DNA from: Burkholderiales bacterium
GTDB lineage: Bacteria; Pseudomonadota; Gammaproteobacteria; Burkholderiales; Casimicrobiaceae
Direction of reading: 5' to 3'
NCBI GenBank assembly: GCA_017880805.1
Contig: JADGRP010000247.1
Location: 1 to 40,714, forward strand
DNA length: 40,714 bases
The translations under genes were made by a program, and so were the position numbers. Of the stretch, positions 1-6,782 are shown piece by piece (within the stretch, counting starts at the first letter, position 1; each line of letters begins with the position of its first letter). Under the pieces are notes generated by a model that saw only the letters and a program-made list of their open reading frames with translations, did no database searches and was not told the DNA's origin.

Positions 1-339
1 AAGGCCAGCATCGATCTGCAAAGGCCCACCGACGATGCGAGCGGATTCTTGCTGCCGCGGCGCGCGCGGCGGCACGCCGCTATTTCGTTGATGCAGGAGG
101 CGGGCGCGCTGCACATCGGCGCCGAGGTGGTCGCGTCCTCGGCGCGCTTCGACGACGCCGCCAATACGCGCCGCATGGGCGGCTACGCTCTGCTCAATCT
201 GACGGCTGAATACCGATTTGCGAATCGGTGGACACTGTTGGCGCGGCTCGACAATGCGCTCGACAAGCACTACGAGCTTGCTGCCGACTTCAATACTGCC
301 GGCGCGAACGCTTTTGTTGGAGTGCGCTGGCTCTATTGA
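1..339 (+). CDS. btuB: TonB-dependent vitamin B12 receptor BtuB, C-terminal fragment (cut by window edge)
   Basis: The open frame runs from base 1 to a TGA at 337-339 and has no start inside the window. The visible 112 residues look like the end of a TonB-dependent outer-membrane barrel: alternating strands such as LLNLTAEYRF and WTLLARLDNALDKHYELA, the 'N.LD..YE' signature of the penultimate strands, and a terminal aromatic after GVRW. BtuB binds cobalamin at the cell surface and passes it to the periplasm using TonB energy. Assignment to BtuB rather than another siderophore receptor rests on the directly following btuF and the nearby btuCD. The stop overlaps the btuF start (TGATG), so the two genes are translationally coupled. 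Confidence 0.8.
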   Translation, partial: KASIDLQRPTDDASGFLLPRRARRHAAISLMQEAGALHIGAEVVASSARFDDAANTRRMGGYALLNLTAEYRFANRWTLLARLDNALDKHYELAADFNTAGANAFVGVRWLY

Positions 340-1256
340 TGAGAAACCAAGCTTACAGTGACGCTGCGTTCCTTCGCCGAGCGCATACGGCTGCGTTTGC
401 GCTCATGCTGCTCGTCGGACCAGGCGCCGCGGCGCCCGTCGCAGTAACCGACGCGAGCGGCAACAAGATCGAGCTCGCCGCCGCCGCGCAACGCATCGTG
501 AGCCTCGCGCCGCACGCCACGGAGCTCCTGTTCGCCGCCGGTGCCGGAAGCCACGTCGTCGGAGTGATCACGCCCGCGGACCGGCCGGCAGAAGCGGCGA
601 CGGTGCCACGCGTCGGCGACTCGCGCGCGATCGATCTCGAGCGCATCGTTGCCTTGCGGCCCGATCTCATAGTGGCATGGCCCTACGTTGCGCCGGCGCA
701 GATCCAACGTCTGCGCGACCTGGGTGTCGCGTTCTATCTCAGCGATCCGCATACGCCAGAGGCAATCGCCGACGACATCGAGCGACTGGGAACGCTCGCC
801 GGAACGCGTGAAAGCGCGCTCCGTGCGGCATCCGACTTTCGCGCGCGACTCGCCGCGTTGCGAGCGCGCGAGCGCGGCGTATCAAGAGTGCGCGTTTTTT
901 ACGAAATCTGGCATCAGCCGCTCTATACCATCGGCGGCGCGCACCTGATCACAGCCGCGATCGATCTTTGCGGCGGAGAAAATGTGTTTGCGTCGCTCCG
1001 ATTGCCGGCGCCCTCGGTCAGCGTCGAATCGGTCCTCGCTGCCGCACCCGAAGCTATCGTCGCCGGGACCGATGGCGCGGTACGGCCGACGTGGCTCGAT
1101 GCGTGGGAGCCATGGCGCTCCGTTCCCGCGGTCGCGCGAGGCAACCTGTTCGTCGTCGACGCCAATCTGCTCCACCGCGCCGGTCCCCGTTTCGTCGACG
1201 GGGTCGAAGAACTCTGCTTCGCACTCGATCGGGCGCGAATCAATCTCGGGCGTTAG
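339..1256 (+). CDS. btuF: Cobalamin ABC transporter periplasmic binding protein BtuF
   Basis: This 305-residue protein belongs to the class III periplasmic binding proteins. It carries a signal-like N-terminus (hydrophobic AAFALMLLVGPGAAA, about residues 18-32), then the motif RIVSLAPHATELLFAAGAG, typical of the first lobe, and PDLIVAWP in the middle. BtuF delivers B12 to the BtuCD permease. The start was placed at the ATG at 339 because it overlaps the btuB stop and sits just before the signal peptide; an in-frame opening further upstream (228) lies inside btuB. The gene ends tail-to-tail with btuD, with overlapping stop codons. A haem or iron-siderophore binding protein is possible from sequence alone, but the neighbours favour cobalamin. 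Confidence 0.87.
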   Translation: MRNQAYSDAAFLRRAHTAAFALMLLVGPGAAAPVAVTDASGNKIELAAAAQRIVSLAPHATELLFAAGAGSHVVGVITPADRPAEAATVPRVGDSRAIDLERIVALRPDLIVAWPYVAPAQIQRLRDLGVAFYLSDPHTPEAIADDIERLGTLAGTRESALRAASDFRARLAALRARERGVSRVRVFYEIWHQPLYTIGGAHLITAAIDLCGGENVFASLRLPAPSVSVESVLAAAPEAIVAGTDGAVRPTWLDAWEPWRSVPAVARGNLFVVDANLLHRAGPRFVDGVEELCFALDRARINLGR

Positions 1257-2026
1257 TCCGGCACGAAAAAGGTCTCTTCGCCCTGGCCAAGCGTCTTGAG
1301 CGCCACACCGTAGATCTTCGACAGACGGTCTGCAGTGAGCAGCTCCGCCGCGGGGCCGGCGATGGCCACTCCATGGTCGAGCATGAGCACATGATCGCAA
1401 AATCGCCGCGCGAGGTTGAGGTCGTGAAGGACCATGACCAGTGCGCAACGTCGATCGCGAGCGAGCGCGGTGAGCCGCTGCAGCACGGCGAGCTGATGCG
1501 CGAGGTCGAGATGCGAAGACGGCTCATCAAGAAGCATGAGTCTCGGCTGTTGCGTCAGCAGAGCCGCCAGCGCGGCGCGCCGACGTTCGCCGCCTGACAG
1601 AGTGCGAACGTCGCGCTGCTCGGCATCGACAATGTCCATCGACGCGAGTGCCTCGCGTGCGATGCGCAAATCTTCCGTACTTTCCCACTGCCAACGCGAC
1701 AAATAAGGATGACGACCGATCATCGCCGTTTCGAGCACGGTCGCGCCGAACGCGTCGCTGTCGTCCTGGGTAAGCAGGCCGCGAATGCGCGCGACTTCGC
1801 GAGCGGACAGCGTCGCCAGCGGGCAGCCATCGAGCGCGATCGTTCCGGCCGCGGGCGCACGCAAGCCGGCCAGGGTGTGTAGCAGAGTCGTCTTGCCGGC
1901 TCCGTTACGGCCGAGAATCGCCCAACATTGGCCCGGCGCAACCGAGAAATCCAGCTCGCGGCAGACGCCGATTCCGGCGATCGTCACCGTGAGGCCGCGC
2001 GCCTCGAGAATTGCCACGGCGCTCAT
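1253..2026 (-). CDS. btuD: Cobalamin ABC transporter ATPase BtuD
   Basis: This is a 257-residue ABC ATPase of the FecE/BtuD group. All motifs are intact: Walker A GRNGAGKTT (39-47), Q-loop Q87, signature LSGGE (143-147), Walker B LMLLDEP (163-169) and switch His in VLHDLN (H201). The protein powers import through BtuC in the inner membrane. The ATG at 2026 overlaps the end of btuC (ATGA), showing a btuC-btuD operon on the minus strand. Its last codons overlap the btuF stop on the other strand. The substrate (cobalamin) is inferred from the neighbouring btuB and btuF. Confidence 0.88.
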   Translation of the reverse strand: MSAVAILEARGLTVTIAGIGVCRELDFSVAPGQCWAILGRNGAGKTTLLHTLAGLRAPAAGTIALDGCPLATLSAREVARIRGLLTQDDSDAFGATVLETAMIGRHPYLSRWQWESTEDLRIAREALASMDIVDAEQRDVRTLSGGERRRAALAALLTQQPRLMLLDEPSSHLDLAHQLAVLQRLTALARDRRCALVMVLHDLNLARRFCDHVLMLDHGVAIAGPAAELLTADRLSKIYGVALKTLGQGEETFFVPD

Positions 2027-2994
2027 CGATCACGCCGCAGCAGCACAAGAAAAAGCGGCACGCCGATCAGCGCGGTGATCACGCCCACCGGAAGCTGTGC
2101 CGGCGCCACAATCTGCCGCGCGAGTGTGTCCGCGATCAGCAGCAGGGCGCCGCCGGCGAGCGCGGATGCCGGCAACACGATGCGCTGGTCGTTGCCAAGC
2201 AGGAGGCGCACGGCGTGCGGGACGATCAGACCGACAAAACCGATCGCGCCTGCCGTCGTGACGGCGACGGCAGTGAGCAGCGCCGCCAGCGCGAAGAGCA
2301 GCCACGGCAAGTGTCTGGAGACACCGAGCGCGGCGGCTGCGGTTTCGCCGCGCGACAGCGCATTGAGGTCGCGCGCGAACGGCATGGCAATGGTGACTCC
2401 AAGCACCAGCACCACCAACGACAGCCACGGCGCGGCCGGAGAGGAAAGATCGCCGATCAGCCAGAACAACATGCCGCGAAGCTGCGTCTCGGGCGCGAGC
2501 GACAGCAGCAGCGCCACGACCGCCCCCCAACCGGAGGCGACGATGACTCCGGTCAGCAGCAATCGCGTTGCCGACCACGCGCCGGCGCCGCGCGCGAGCC
2601 CGAACACGACGATCGTCGACAGAAAGCCGCCGCCGAAGGCACCGACGGGCGTCAGCCATGGGCTCGCGCCGATCAACATCGCCACCAGTGCGCCGACCGC
2701 CGCGCCGCCGGAGACGCCCATGACGTAGGGATCGGCAAGAGGATTGCGCAGGAGCACTTGCAACAAGGCGCCCGCGAGTGCGAGCGAGCCTCCGGTGGCG
2801 AACCCGGCGAGCGCGCGCGGAAGGCGCAATCCCTGCACGATCGTGCGCGGCGTCGCATCGCCATCGCCGACCAACGCTTGCAGCACGGCGACAGGTCCGA
2901 GGGAAACGCCGCCGACCCCCAGTGCCAGCGCGAACGCGCCAAGCGTGATGATGGCGAGCACGCCGAGCGCGGTAGTTGCGGGTATGCGGGTCAT
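2023..2994 (-). CDS. btuC: Cobalamin ABC transporter permease BtuC (FecCD family)
   Basis: This 323-residue, very hydrophobic protein is of the FecCD/BtuC permease family. It carries the conserved segment RLPRALAGFATGGSLALAGA (about 57-76), then QVLLRNPLADPYVMGVSGGA, and near the end the pair GFVGLIVPHAVRLLLG, which matches the coupling region that contacts the ATPase. Several hydrophobic spans fit the roughly ten helices of the family. It forms the membrane channel of the B12 importer with BtuD. It is first in a two-gene minus-strand unit; the upstream 300 bases carry a possible promoter hexamer and repeats but no cobalamin riboswitch that I can recognise. Confidence 0.88.
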   Translation of the reverse strand: MTRIPATTALGVLAIITLGAFALALGVGGVSLGPVAVLQALVGDGDATPRTIVQGLRLPRALAGFATGGSLALAGALLQVLLRNPLADPYVMGVSGGAAVGALVAMLIGASPWLTPVGAFGGGFLSTIVVFGLARGAGAWSATRLLLTGVIVASGWGAVVALLLSLAPETQLRGMLFWLIGDLSSPAAPWLSLVVLVLGVTIAMPFARDLNALSRGETAAAALGVSRHLPWLLFALAALLTAVAVTTAGAIGFVGLIVPHAVRLLLGNDQRIVLPASALAGGALLLIADTLARQIVAPAQLPVGVITALIGVPLFLVLLRRDR

Positions 2995-3041
2995 CGCAGG
3001 ACTTGCGCGGCGGTCACGACAAACGAAAAACGCGAGCGGCG

Positions 3042-3069
3042 ATTATAGTCCTCGGGTGGAGCCTATAAT
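3042..3069. promoter_or_regulatory. Possible divergent -10 elements for btuC (minus) and greB (plus)
   Basis: Two perfect TATAAT hexamers face away from each other, at 3042-3047 on the minus strand and 3064-3069 on the plus strand, between divergent genes. The -35 positions are poor on both strands, so this rests on the -10 matches and location only. Confidence 0.3.
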
Positions 3070-3118
3070 TGCAGTGACTCAGGTTCATCTTGATGGACGG
3101 CAGCTTCCCGACAACGCC

Positions 3119-3191
3119 CGTCATCCCCGCGAAAGCGGGGATCCATTTTGACTTAGAAACCAATGGATTCCCGCTTTCGCGGGAATGACGA
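3119..3191. repeat. Pair of inverted REP-like hairpin elements
   Basis: Two copies of a roughly 29-base element lie head to head (3119-3147 and 3162-3191). Each forms an 8-bp stem with a GAAA tetraloop, ATCCCCGC/GCGGGGAT in the first copy and ATTCCCGC/GCGGGAAT in the second. The copies differ by a paired C-G to T-A change that preserves the stem. Related copies occur at 3951, 8380, 8505 and 30891. Confidence 0.8.
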
Positions 3192-3296
3192 TTCTAGTTA
3201 CCCGGGAGTCGCTATGTATCCGGGCGCCAAGGACCCTTTTCATCTTCATTAAGACAGTTTCAAATCGAAGCGCGTTCAGACCACCGCACATCCCTC

Positions 3297-3878
3297 ATGA
3301 GCAAAGCATTCACCCGCGAAGACGACTCCGATTCCGATATCGAAGACGATGTCGAGGACACTTCGCCTCTCCCAGAGGGCAGTCGCAACTACATGACGCC
3401 GGGTGGTTTCGCGCGCCTGAAAGCCGAGCTCGCCACGCTCGTCGAGCAGGAGCGGCCGAGCGTCGTAGCCATAGTGTCGTGGGCCGCCGGCAACGGCGAT
3501 CGCTCTGAAAATGGCGACTACATCTACGGCAAGAAGCGTCTACGCGAAATCGATCGGCGGATTCGCTTCCTGATCAGGAGACTCGACAACGCTGAAGTGG
3601 TCGACCCTTCGGTGCGACGCGATGCAGACAACGACGACCAGATTTTCTTCGGCGCGACCGTCACGGTGCGTGGCCGCGAAGGCGAAGAACGCACCATAAG
3701 CATCGTCGGCGTGGACGAAATCGACACCGCCCGCGGATACGTCAGCTGGGTTTCGCCCATCGCCCGCGCACTTATAAAAGCGCGCGAAGGTGACAGCGTG
3801 ACGCTGAAGACGCCGGGCGGCACCGAAGAGCTGGAAATACTTGCAGTGCGATACGAACCCCTCGCAACCGGTACTTGA
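3297..3878 (+). CDS. greB: Transcription elongation factor GreB
   Basis: GreB rescues backtracked RNA polymerase by stimulating transcript cleavage through the secondary channel. The 193-residue product contains the family's N-terminal coiled coil with GDRSENGDYIYGKKRLREID, whose acidic tip residues (D and E of GDRSEN) are the catalytic ones, followed by RRIRFLIRRLDNAEVVD and a C-terminal FKBP-like domain. The YIYGKKRLREIDRRIRFL stretch distinguishes GreB from GreA. Relative to the usual length of about 160, it has an extra N-terminal segment of some 30 residues rich in Asp and Glu (about residues 8-25). The ATG at 3297 begins this extension; a shorter form without it would need a start near NYMTPGG. 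Confidence 0.93.
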   Translation: MSKAFTREDDSDSDIEDDVEDTSPLPEGSRNYMTPGGFARLKAELATLVEQERPSVVAIVSWAAGNGDRSENGDYIYGKKRLREIDRRIRFLIRRLDNAEVVDPSVRRDADNDDQIFFGATVTVRGREGEERTISIVGVDEIDTARGYVSWVSPIARALIKAREGDSVTLKTPGGTEELEILAVRYEPLATGT

Positions 3879-3950
3879 GCATTGCGAAAGCGCGCGACAC
3901 CCGGGGACCTGGCGACACTCCAATATTTTGCGACACTCGCATACTTATAT

Positions 3951-3979
3951 TGTCATTCCCGCGAAGGCGGGAATCCATT
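3951..3979 (+). repeat. REP-like hairpin element
   Basis: A single copy of the element lies between greB and the zapB-like gene: stem ATTCCCGC/GCGGGAAT with loop GAAG. It is preceded by the ATATTGTCATT flank that recurs at other copies. Confidence 0.75.
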
Positions 3980-4057
3980 TGTCTTTCGAAGCACGCCGCG
4001 GACCTTTCGCGGTTGACGGCACAGAATCCTTCCGCCTATAGTGCGACCGCGCCCCCT

Positions 4058-4258
4058 ATGGATTCCGAACTCGCAGGACTCGAACAAAAACTCGCCACGC
4101 TGTTGGCCGACTATCATCGGCTGCGCGCCGAAAACGAGTCATTGAAGCGCGAACTCGGCCGCTCGATGGAGCAGAACCGGACTCTCAACTCACGCATCTC
4201 CGCCGCATCCGCGCGCCTCGACTCCCTCTTGCTGCAACTCCCGGAATCGACAGCCTGA
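4058..4258 (+). CDS. Small coiled-coil protein, ZapB/TIGR02449-like
   Basis: This 66-residue acidic protein is predicted to be almost entirely coiled coil, with heptads through LAGLEQKLATLLADYHRL and LKRELGRSMEQNRTL. Small proteins of this type sit directly upstream of zapA in many beta- and gammaproteobacteria and are annotated as ZapB-like or TIGR02449; ZapB crosslinks the Z-ring through ZapA. The start was set at the ATG at 4058 because the extension upstream runs through the REP-like repeat. It is followed after 4 bases by zapA, so co-expression is likely. Function is inferred from size, coiled coil and position, not from a strong motif. Confidence 0.72.
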   Translation: MDSELAGLEQKLATLLADYHRLRAENESLKRELGRSMEQNRTLNSRISAASARLDSLLLQLPESTA

Positions 4259-4262
4259 ATCG

Positions 4263-4595
4263 ATGGAAGATCCCTCGATCACCCTCGACGTCTCCATCCT
4301 CGGCCGCGAATATCGCGTCGCCTGCCGGGAATCCGAGCGCGAAGAATTGCTTCAGGCAGTGACGTTCGTCGACCGCCGCATGCGCGAAATCCGCGATTCG
4401 GGAAAGATCACGGGCACCGAGCGCATCGCAGTTATGGCAGGTCTTAACATCGCGCACGAATTGCTGCGCTCGAAAAGCGGCAACGGAAGCGCAGCACCGG
4501 TCGCAAGTTTTGACACTTCCGGTATTCAGCGTAGACTTTCTGCAATGCAGTCGGCCATCGATCGTGCGATGGCGGAGCAGGACAAGTTGTTCTGA
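4263..4595 (+). CDS. zapA: Cell division protein ZapA
   Basis: ZapA binds FtsZ and promotes bundling at the Z-ring. The 110-residue product has the family layout: an N-terminal globular part opening with ITLDVSILGREYRVACRESE and containing AVTFVDRRMREIRDSGKI, then the ERIAVMAGLNIAHELL helix, then a C-terminal coiled coil. Length matches the family. It follows the zapB-like gene closely and precedes the 6S RNA gene, the same order as in E. coli and many betaproteobacteria. A good sigma-70-like promoter lies inside its 3' part (4510-4537) and may serve the 6S RNA. Confidence 0.92.
   Translation: MEDPSITLDVSILGREYRVACRESEREELLQAVTFVDRRMREIRDSGKITGTERIAVMAGLNIAHELLRSKSGNGSAAPVASFDTSGIQRRLSAMQSAIDRAMAEQDKLF
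4510..4537 (+). promoter_or_regulatory. Predicted sigma-70 promoter inside zapA, candidate upstream promoter of 6S RNA
   Basis: TTGACA (4510-4515, perfect) is followed after 16 bp by TAGACT (4532-4537, 4 of 6). It would start transcription near 4545, about 70 bases before the predicted mature 6S 5' end, giving a longer precursor. Confidence 0.45.
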
Positions 4596-4617
4596 ACATG
4601 TCCGAACTCAACTGCGC

Positions 4618-4803
4618 CCTTTGTCCCCTGCGGTGTTCGAGCTGGCCATACATTCTTTGAACCAATGCTAACTTAGCGAGGTTGCCGTGCTTTCAACGGG
4701 CCGGTGTGCGCTCCCTACGCGGAAGCGCCTGATGGCCCTGGCAGGCGACCCTCTTGAACTGCGGTTCAAGATGAGGCTGGCACGGCACAGGCGGGGGACT
4801 CCC
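4618..4803 (+). ncRNA. ssrS: 6S RNA
   Basis: The region directly after zapA has the features of betaproteobacterial 6S RNA, which mimics an open promoter and sequesters the housekeeping RNA polymerase. The terminal stem pairs GTCCCC (4623-4628) with GGGGAC (4794-4799). Next to it are the conserved CTGCGGTGTTCGAGCTGG on the 5' side and GGCTGGCACGGCACAGGCGG on the 3' side. The segment CTTGAACTGCGGTTCAAG (4753-4770) forms the apical hairpin expected on the 3' side. The length, about 185 nt, matches E. coli 6S. Exact ends are estimated from the terminal pairing. No protein-coding frame is credible here. Confidence 0.88.
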
Positions 4804-4881
4804 TCTTGGAGCGCCGAGGCGTTTGATATCGGCCGCTGACCGCGTTGCTGGTTGTTTCTCGACGCCTATCTTCTTGCTGAC

Positions 4882-5346
4882 ATGCGCTACTGGCTGATGA
4901 AATCCGAACCGGACGATGTGTCCGTCGATCATCTCGCTCGCATGCCGAAGCAGACGGTAGCCTGGTACGGCGTTCGAAATTATCAGGCCAGGAACTTCAT
5001 GCGCGATTGGATGCAGGTCGGCGATCTCGCATTCTTCTACCATTCGAGTTGCGCCGAGCCAGGCATCGCGGGGATCGTTAAAGTCAGCAAGGCCGCGTAT
5101 CCCGACAAGACGCAGTTCGACAAGAAGAGTCCGTACTATGACCCGAAGGCGACGCGTGACGCGCCTCGCTGGGTCAACGTCGAGGTTACCTTCGTCGAGA
5201 AGACGCGGCTTATTTCGCTTGCCGAGCTGCGCTCGCGGCCGGAGCTCGCGAGCATGCGTGTTCTCGAAAGAGGCAGCCGCCTTTCGATCACACCGGTCGA
5301 TCCTCTCGAGTGGAGGTTCATCACCAAGAAGATGTTGAAAGCGTAG
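4882..5346 (+). CDS. EVE domain-containing protein
   Basis: This 154-residue protein is a single EVE (PUA-like) domain of the bacterial thymocyte-nuclear-protein-1 type. Diagnostic pieces are RYWLMKSEPDD at the start, the WYGVRNYQARNFMRD segment, then GDLAFFYHSS and GIAGIVKVSKAAYPDKTQFD. EVE and YTH relatives bind modified bases in nucleic acids, and the exact role here is unknown. The ATG at 4882 was chosen because it begins the conserved MRYWLMKSEPDD; a TTG 30 bases upstream would run into the 6S region. The stop is followed after one base by the next gene, suggesting translational coupling. Confidence 0.9.
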   Translation: MRYWLMKSEPDDVSVDHLARMPKQTVAWYGVRNYQARNFMRDWMQVGDLAFFYHSSCAEPGIAGIVKVSKAAYPDKTQFDKKSPYYDPKATRDAPRWVNVEVTFVEKTRLISLAELRSRPELASMRVLERGSRLSITPVDPLEWRFITKKMLKA

Positions 5347-5347
5347 T

Positions 5348-6154
5348 TTGGATTGGACGCTGATCCCGGTGTTTCTTGTCATCGGGTGCGTCGTCGGTTT
5401 CATCGCCGGCTTGCTCGGCATCGGTGGCGGAATGACCATGATCCCGCTGCTGACGCTACTCTTCAGCTATGAGCATTTCCCCCCGGACGACATTCTGCAC
5501 ATCGCGGTGGCGACCTCGATGGCAACGATCGTGTTCACGTCGATTGCCAGTGTGCGTGCGCACGACCAGCACGGCGCGGTGCTGTGGCCCATCTTCTGGA
5601 AGCTTGCGCCGGGAATTCTGATCGGCTCACTGGCCGGCCCGCAGATCGTCAGCGGGATGTCGACGCGACTGCTGTCGGGTGTTTTCGCATTGTTCGCGTC
5701 ATATACGGCGACACGCTTGCTGCGCAACAAGCTGCCGAAGGCGAGCCGTGAATTGCCGGGAACTCTAGGATTGTGGCTCGTCGGCAGTGCCATCGGCGCG
5801 CTGTCGAGCATGGTCGGCGCCGGCGGCGGATTCGTCTCGGTGCCGTTCATGACGGCGTGCAACATTCGCCTTCACAACGCCGTGGCGACATCTGCCGCGC
5901 TCGGTCTGCCTATCGCGGTGGCCGGCACGGTGGGATTTCTGATCGCGGGCTTTCGCCATCCGGGCCTGCCGCCGTACACCGTGGGCTACATCTACCTGCC
6001 GGCGCTCATCGCGATCGTCAGCGCCAGCATGCTGGTCGCGCCGATCGGCGTCCGGCTGGCGCATCGCTGGCCGGTCGCGCATTTGCGGCACGCGTTTGCC
6101 GCATTGATGTATGTGATCGCGGCGTTTTTTTTCTGGAAGCTTGTCAAAGGCTGA
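5348..6154 (+). CDS. TauE/SafE family sulfite exporter-like membrane protein
   Basis: This 268-residue integral membrane protein has the two-repeat pattern of the TauE/SafE (DUF81) family. The first repeat shows VGFIAGLLGIGGGMTMIPLL and the second IGALSSMVGAGGGFVSVPFM, the typical Gly-rich hairpins, with about eight hydrophobic helices. Members export sulfite, sulfoacetate or other small organic anions across the inner membrane, and the substrate cannot be told from sequence. The start is a TTG one base after the EVE-gene stop; no ATG or GTG fits, and the residues after it (DWTLIPVFL) match how such proteins begin. Confidence 0.85.
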   Translation: MDWTLIPVFLVIGCVVGFIAGLLGIGGGMTMIPLLTLLFSYEHFPPDDILHIAVATSMATIVFTSIASVRAHDQHGAVLWPIFWKLAPGILIGSLAGPQIVSGMSTRLLSGVFALFASYTATRLLRNKLPKASRELPGTLGLWLVGSAIGALSSMVGAGGGFVSVPFMTACNIRLHNAVATSAALGLPIAVAGTVGFLIAGFRHPGLPPYTVGYIYLPALIAIVSASMLVAPIGVRLAHRWPVAHLRHAFAALMYVIAAFFFWKLVKG

Positions 6155-6263
6155 GGGCAACCCCTCGCGTCAGAATTGTTGTCGCCTCTCCATTTATCCG
6201 TTCGGCCATCGACCGTGGTTAAATGGCGGACGCTGCGCCGCAGCGTCCAAGGAAGGGAACATC

Positions 6264-6761
6264 ATGCGCCTCGTTCATTCCCGCGTAAGGTCCGCGCTCG
6301 CGGCCGCGTTGTTGCCGATCATCATCTCGTTGTCGCCGGGCGCATCCGCGCAGGGCACCTTGTCCGGCGTTTACAAGGCCAATGGCAAGTCGGCTGCGCT
6401 GACTGAGGTCACGGCGCACAAGGGCGAGCCGGAATCCGGCAAGCCCGTGACGGTCCTCGTGTTCACGACCAAGGATCAGGCCAAGGACCCGAAGGCTGGA
6501 TTCAAGGCGCTGTTTGGCGAATACGGCGACGCGGTCGTCGTGAAGGTATTTTCCGACGGTAAGATCTATAGCACCGACATCAGGCATTCGGGCTTCGACT
6601 TTGGCCCCGTTCCCTCCGCCACCGTATTCGATATCGTGCAGATGAAGGACTTCAAAGCGGCAGGCGGCGAAATCTCGGGCCATATCACCACGGGCGGAAA
6701 AGTCGATATCAGGGGCCAGCCGTGGGAACTGGACCTCACGTTCAAGACCAAGGCGTCCTGA
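6264..6761 (+). CDS. Secreted protein of unknown function
   Basis: This predicted 165-residue protein begins with a clear Sec signal peptide: a basic start, hydrophobic core ALAAALLPIIISLSP, and likely cleavage after GASA (about residue 29). The mature part is about 136 residues, rich in Lys, Gly and beta-strand-like segments such as KPVTVLVFTTKD and WELDLTFKTK, with no cysteines or catalytic motif that I recognise. The ATG at 6264 follows AAGGAAGGGA, a good ribosome site. It converges with matB with only 21 bases between stops. I do not recognise the family. Confidence 0.75.
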   Translation: MRLVHSRVRSALAAALLPIIISLSPGASAQGTLSGVYKANGKSAALTEVTAHKGEPESGKPVTVLVFTTKDQAKDPKAGFKALFGEYGDAVVVKVFSDGKIYSTDIRHSGFDFGPVPSATVFDIVQMKDFKAAGGEISGHITTGGKVDIRGQPWELDLTFKTKAS

Positions 6762-6782
6762 CTCCGCGAAGCGTACGTGCAG

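Larger units (their letters stand above)
2995..3296. other. Intergenic region between btuC and greB: facing TATAAT hexamers and REP-like repeats
   Basis: This gene-free stretch separates the divergent btuC and greB genes. It holds a perfect TATAAT on the minus strand (3042-3047, usable for btuC) and another on the plus strand (3064-3069, usable for greB), neither with a convincing -35 at normal spacing. It also holds an inverted pair of REP-like hairpins (3119-3191). I see no small gene in the remainder. Confidence 0.5.

Noticed and set aside
2011..3048. Plus-strand open frame of 345 codons opposite btuC
   Set aside because: Composition is low-complexity Arg/Gln/His-rich; the minus-strand btuC is a clear FecCD permease.
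3119..3191. Interpreting the REP-like hairpins as terminators or as a CRISPR array
   Set aside because: There are no T-runs, copies are inverted rather than direct with regular spacers, and similar copies occur far apart.
2995..3296. Cobalamin riboswitch upstream of btuC
   Set aside because: I could not find the B12-box or the expected stem set; the gap is explained by repeats and possible -10 elements. The one for btuB would lie outside the window.
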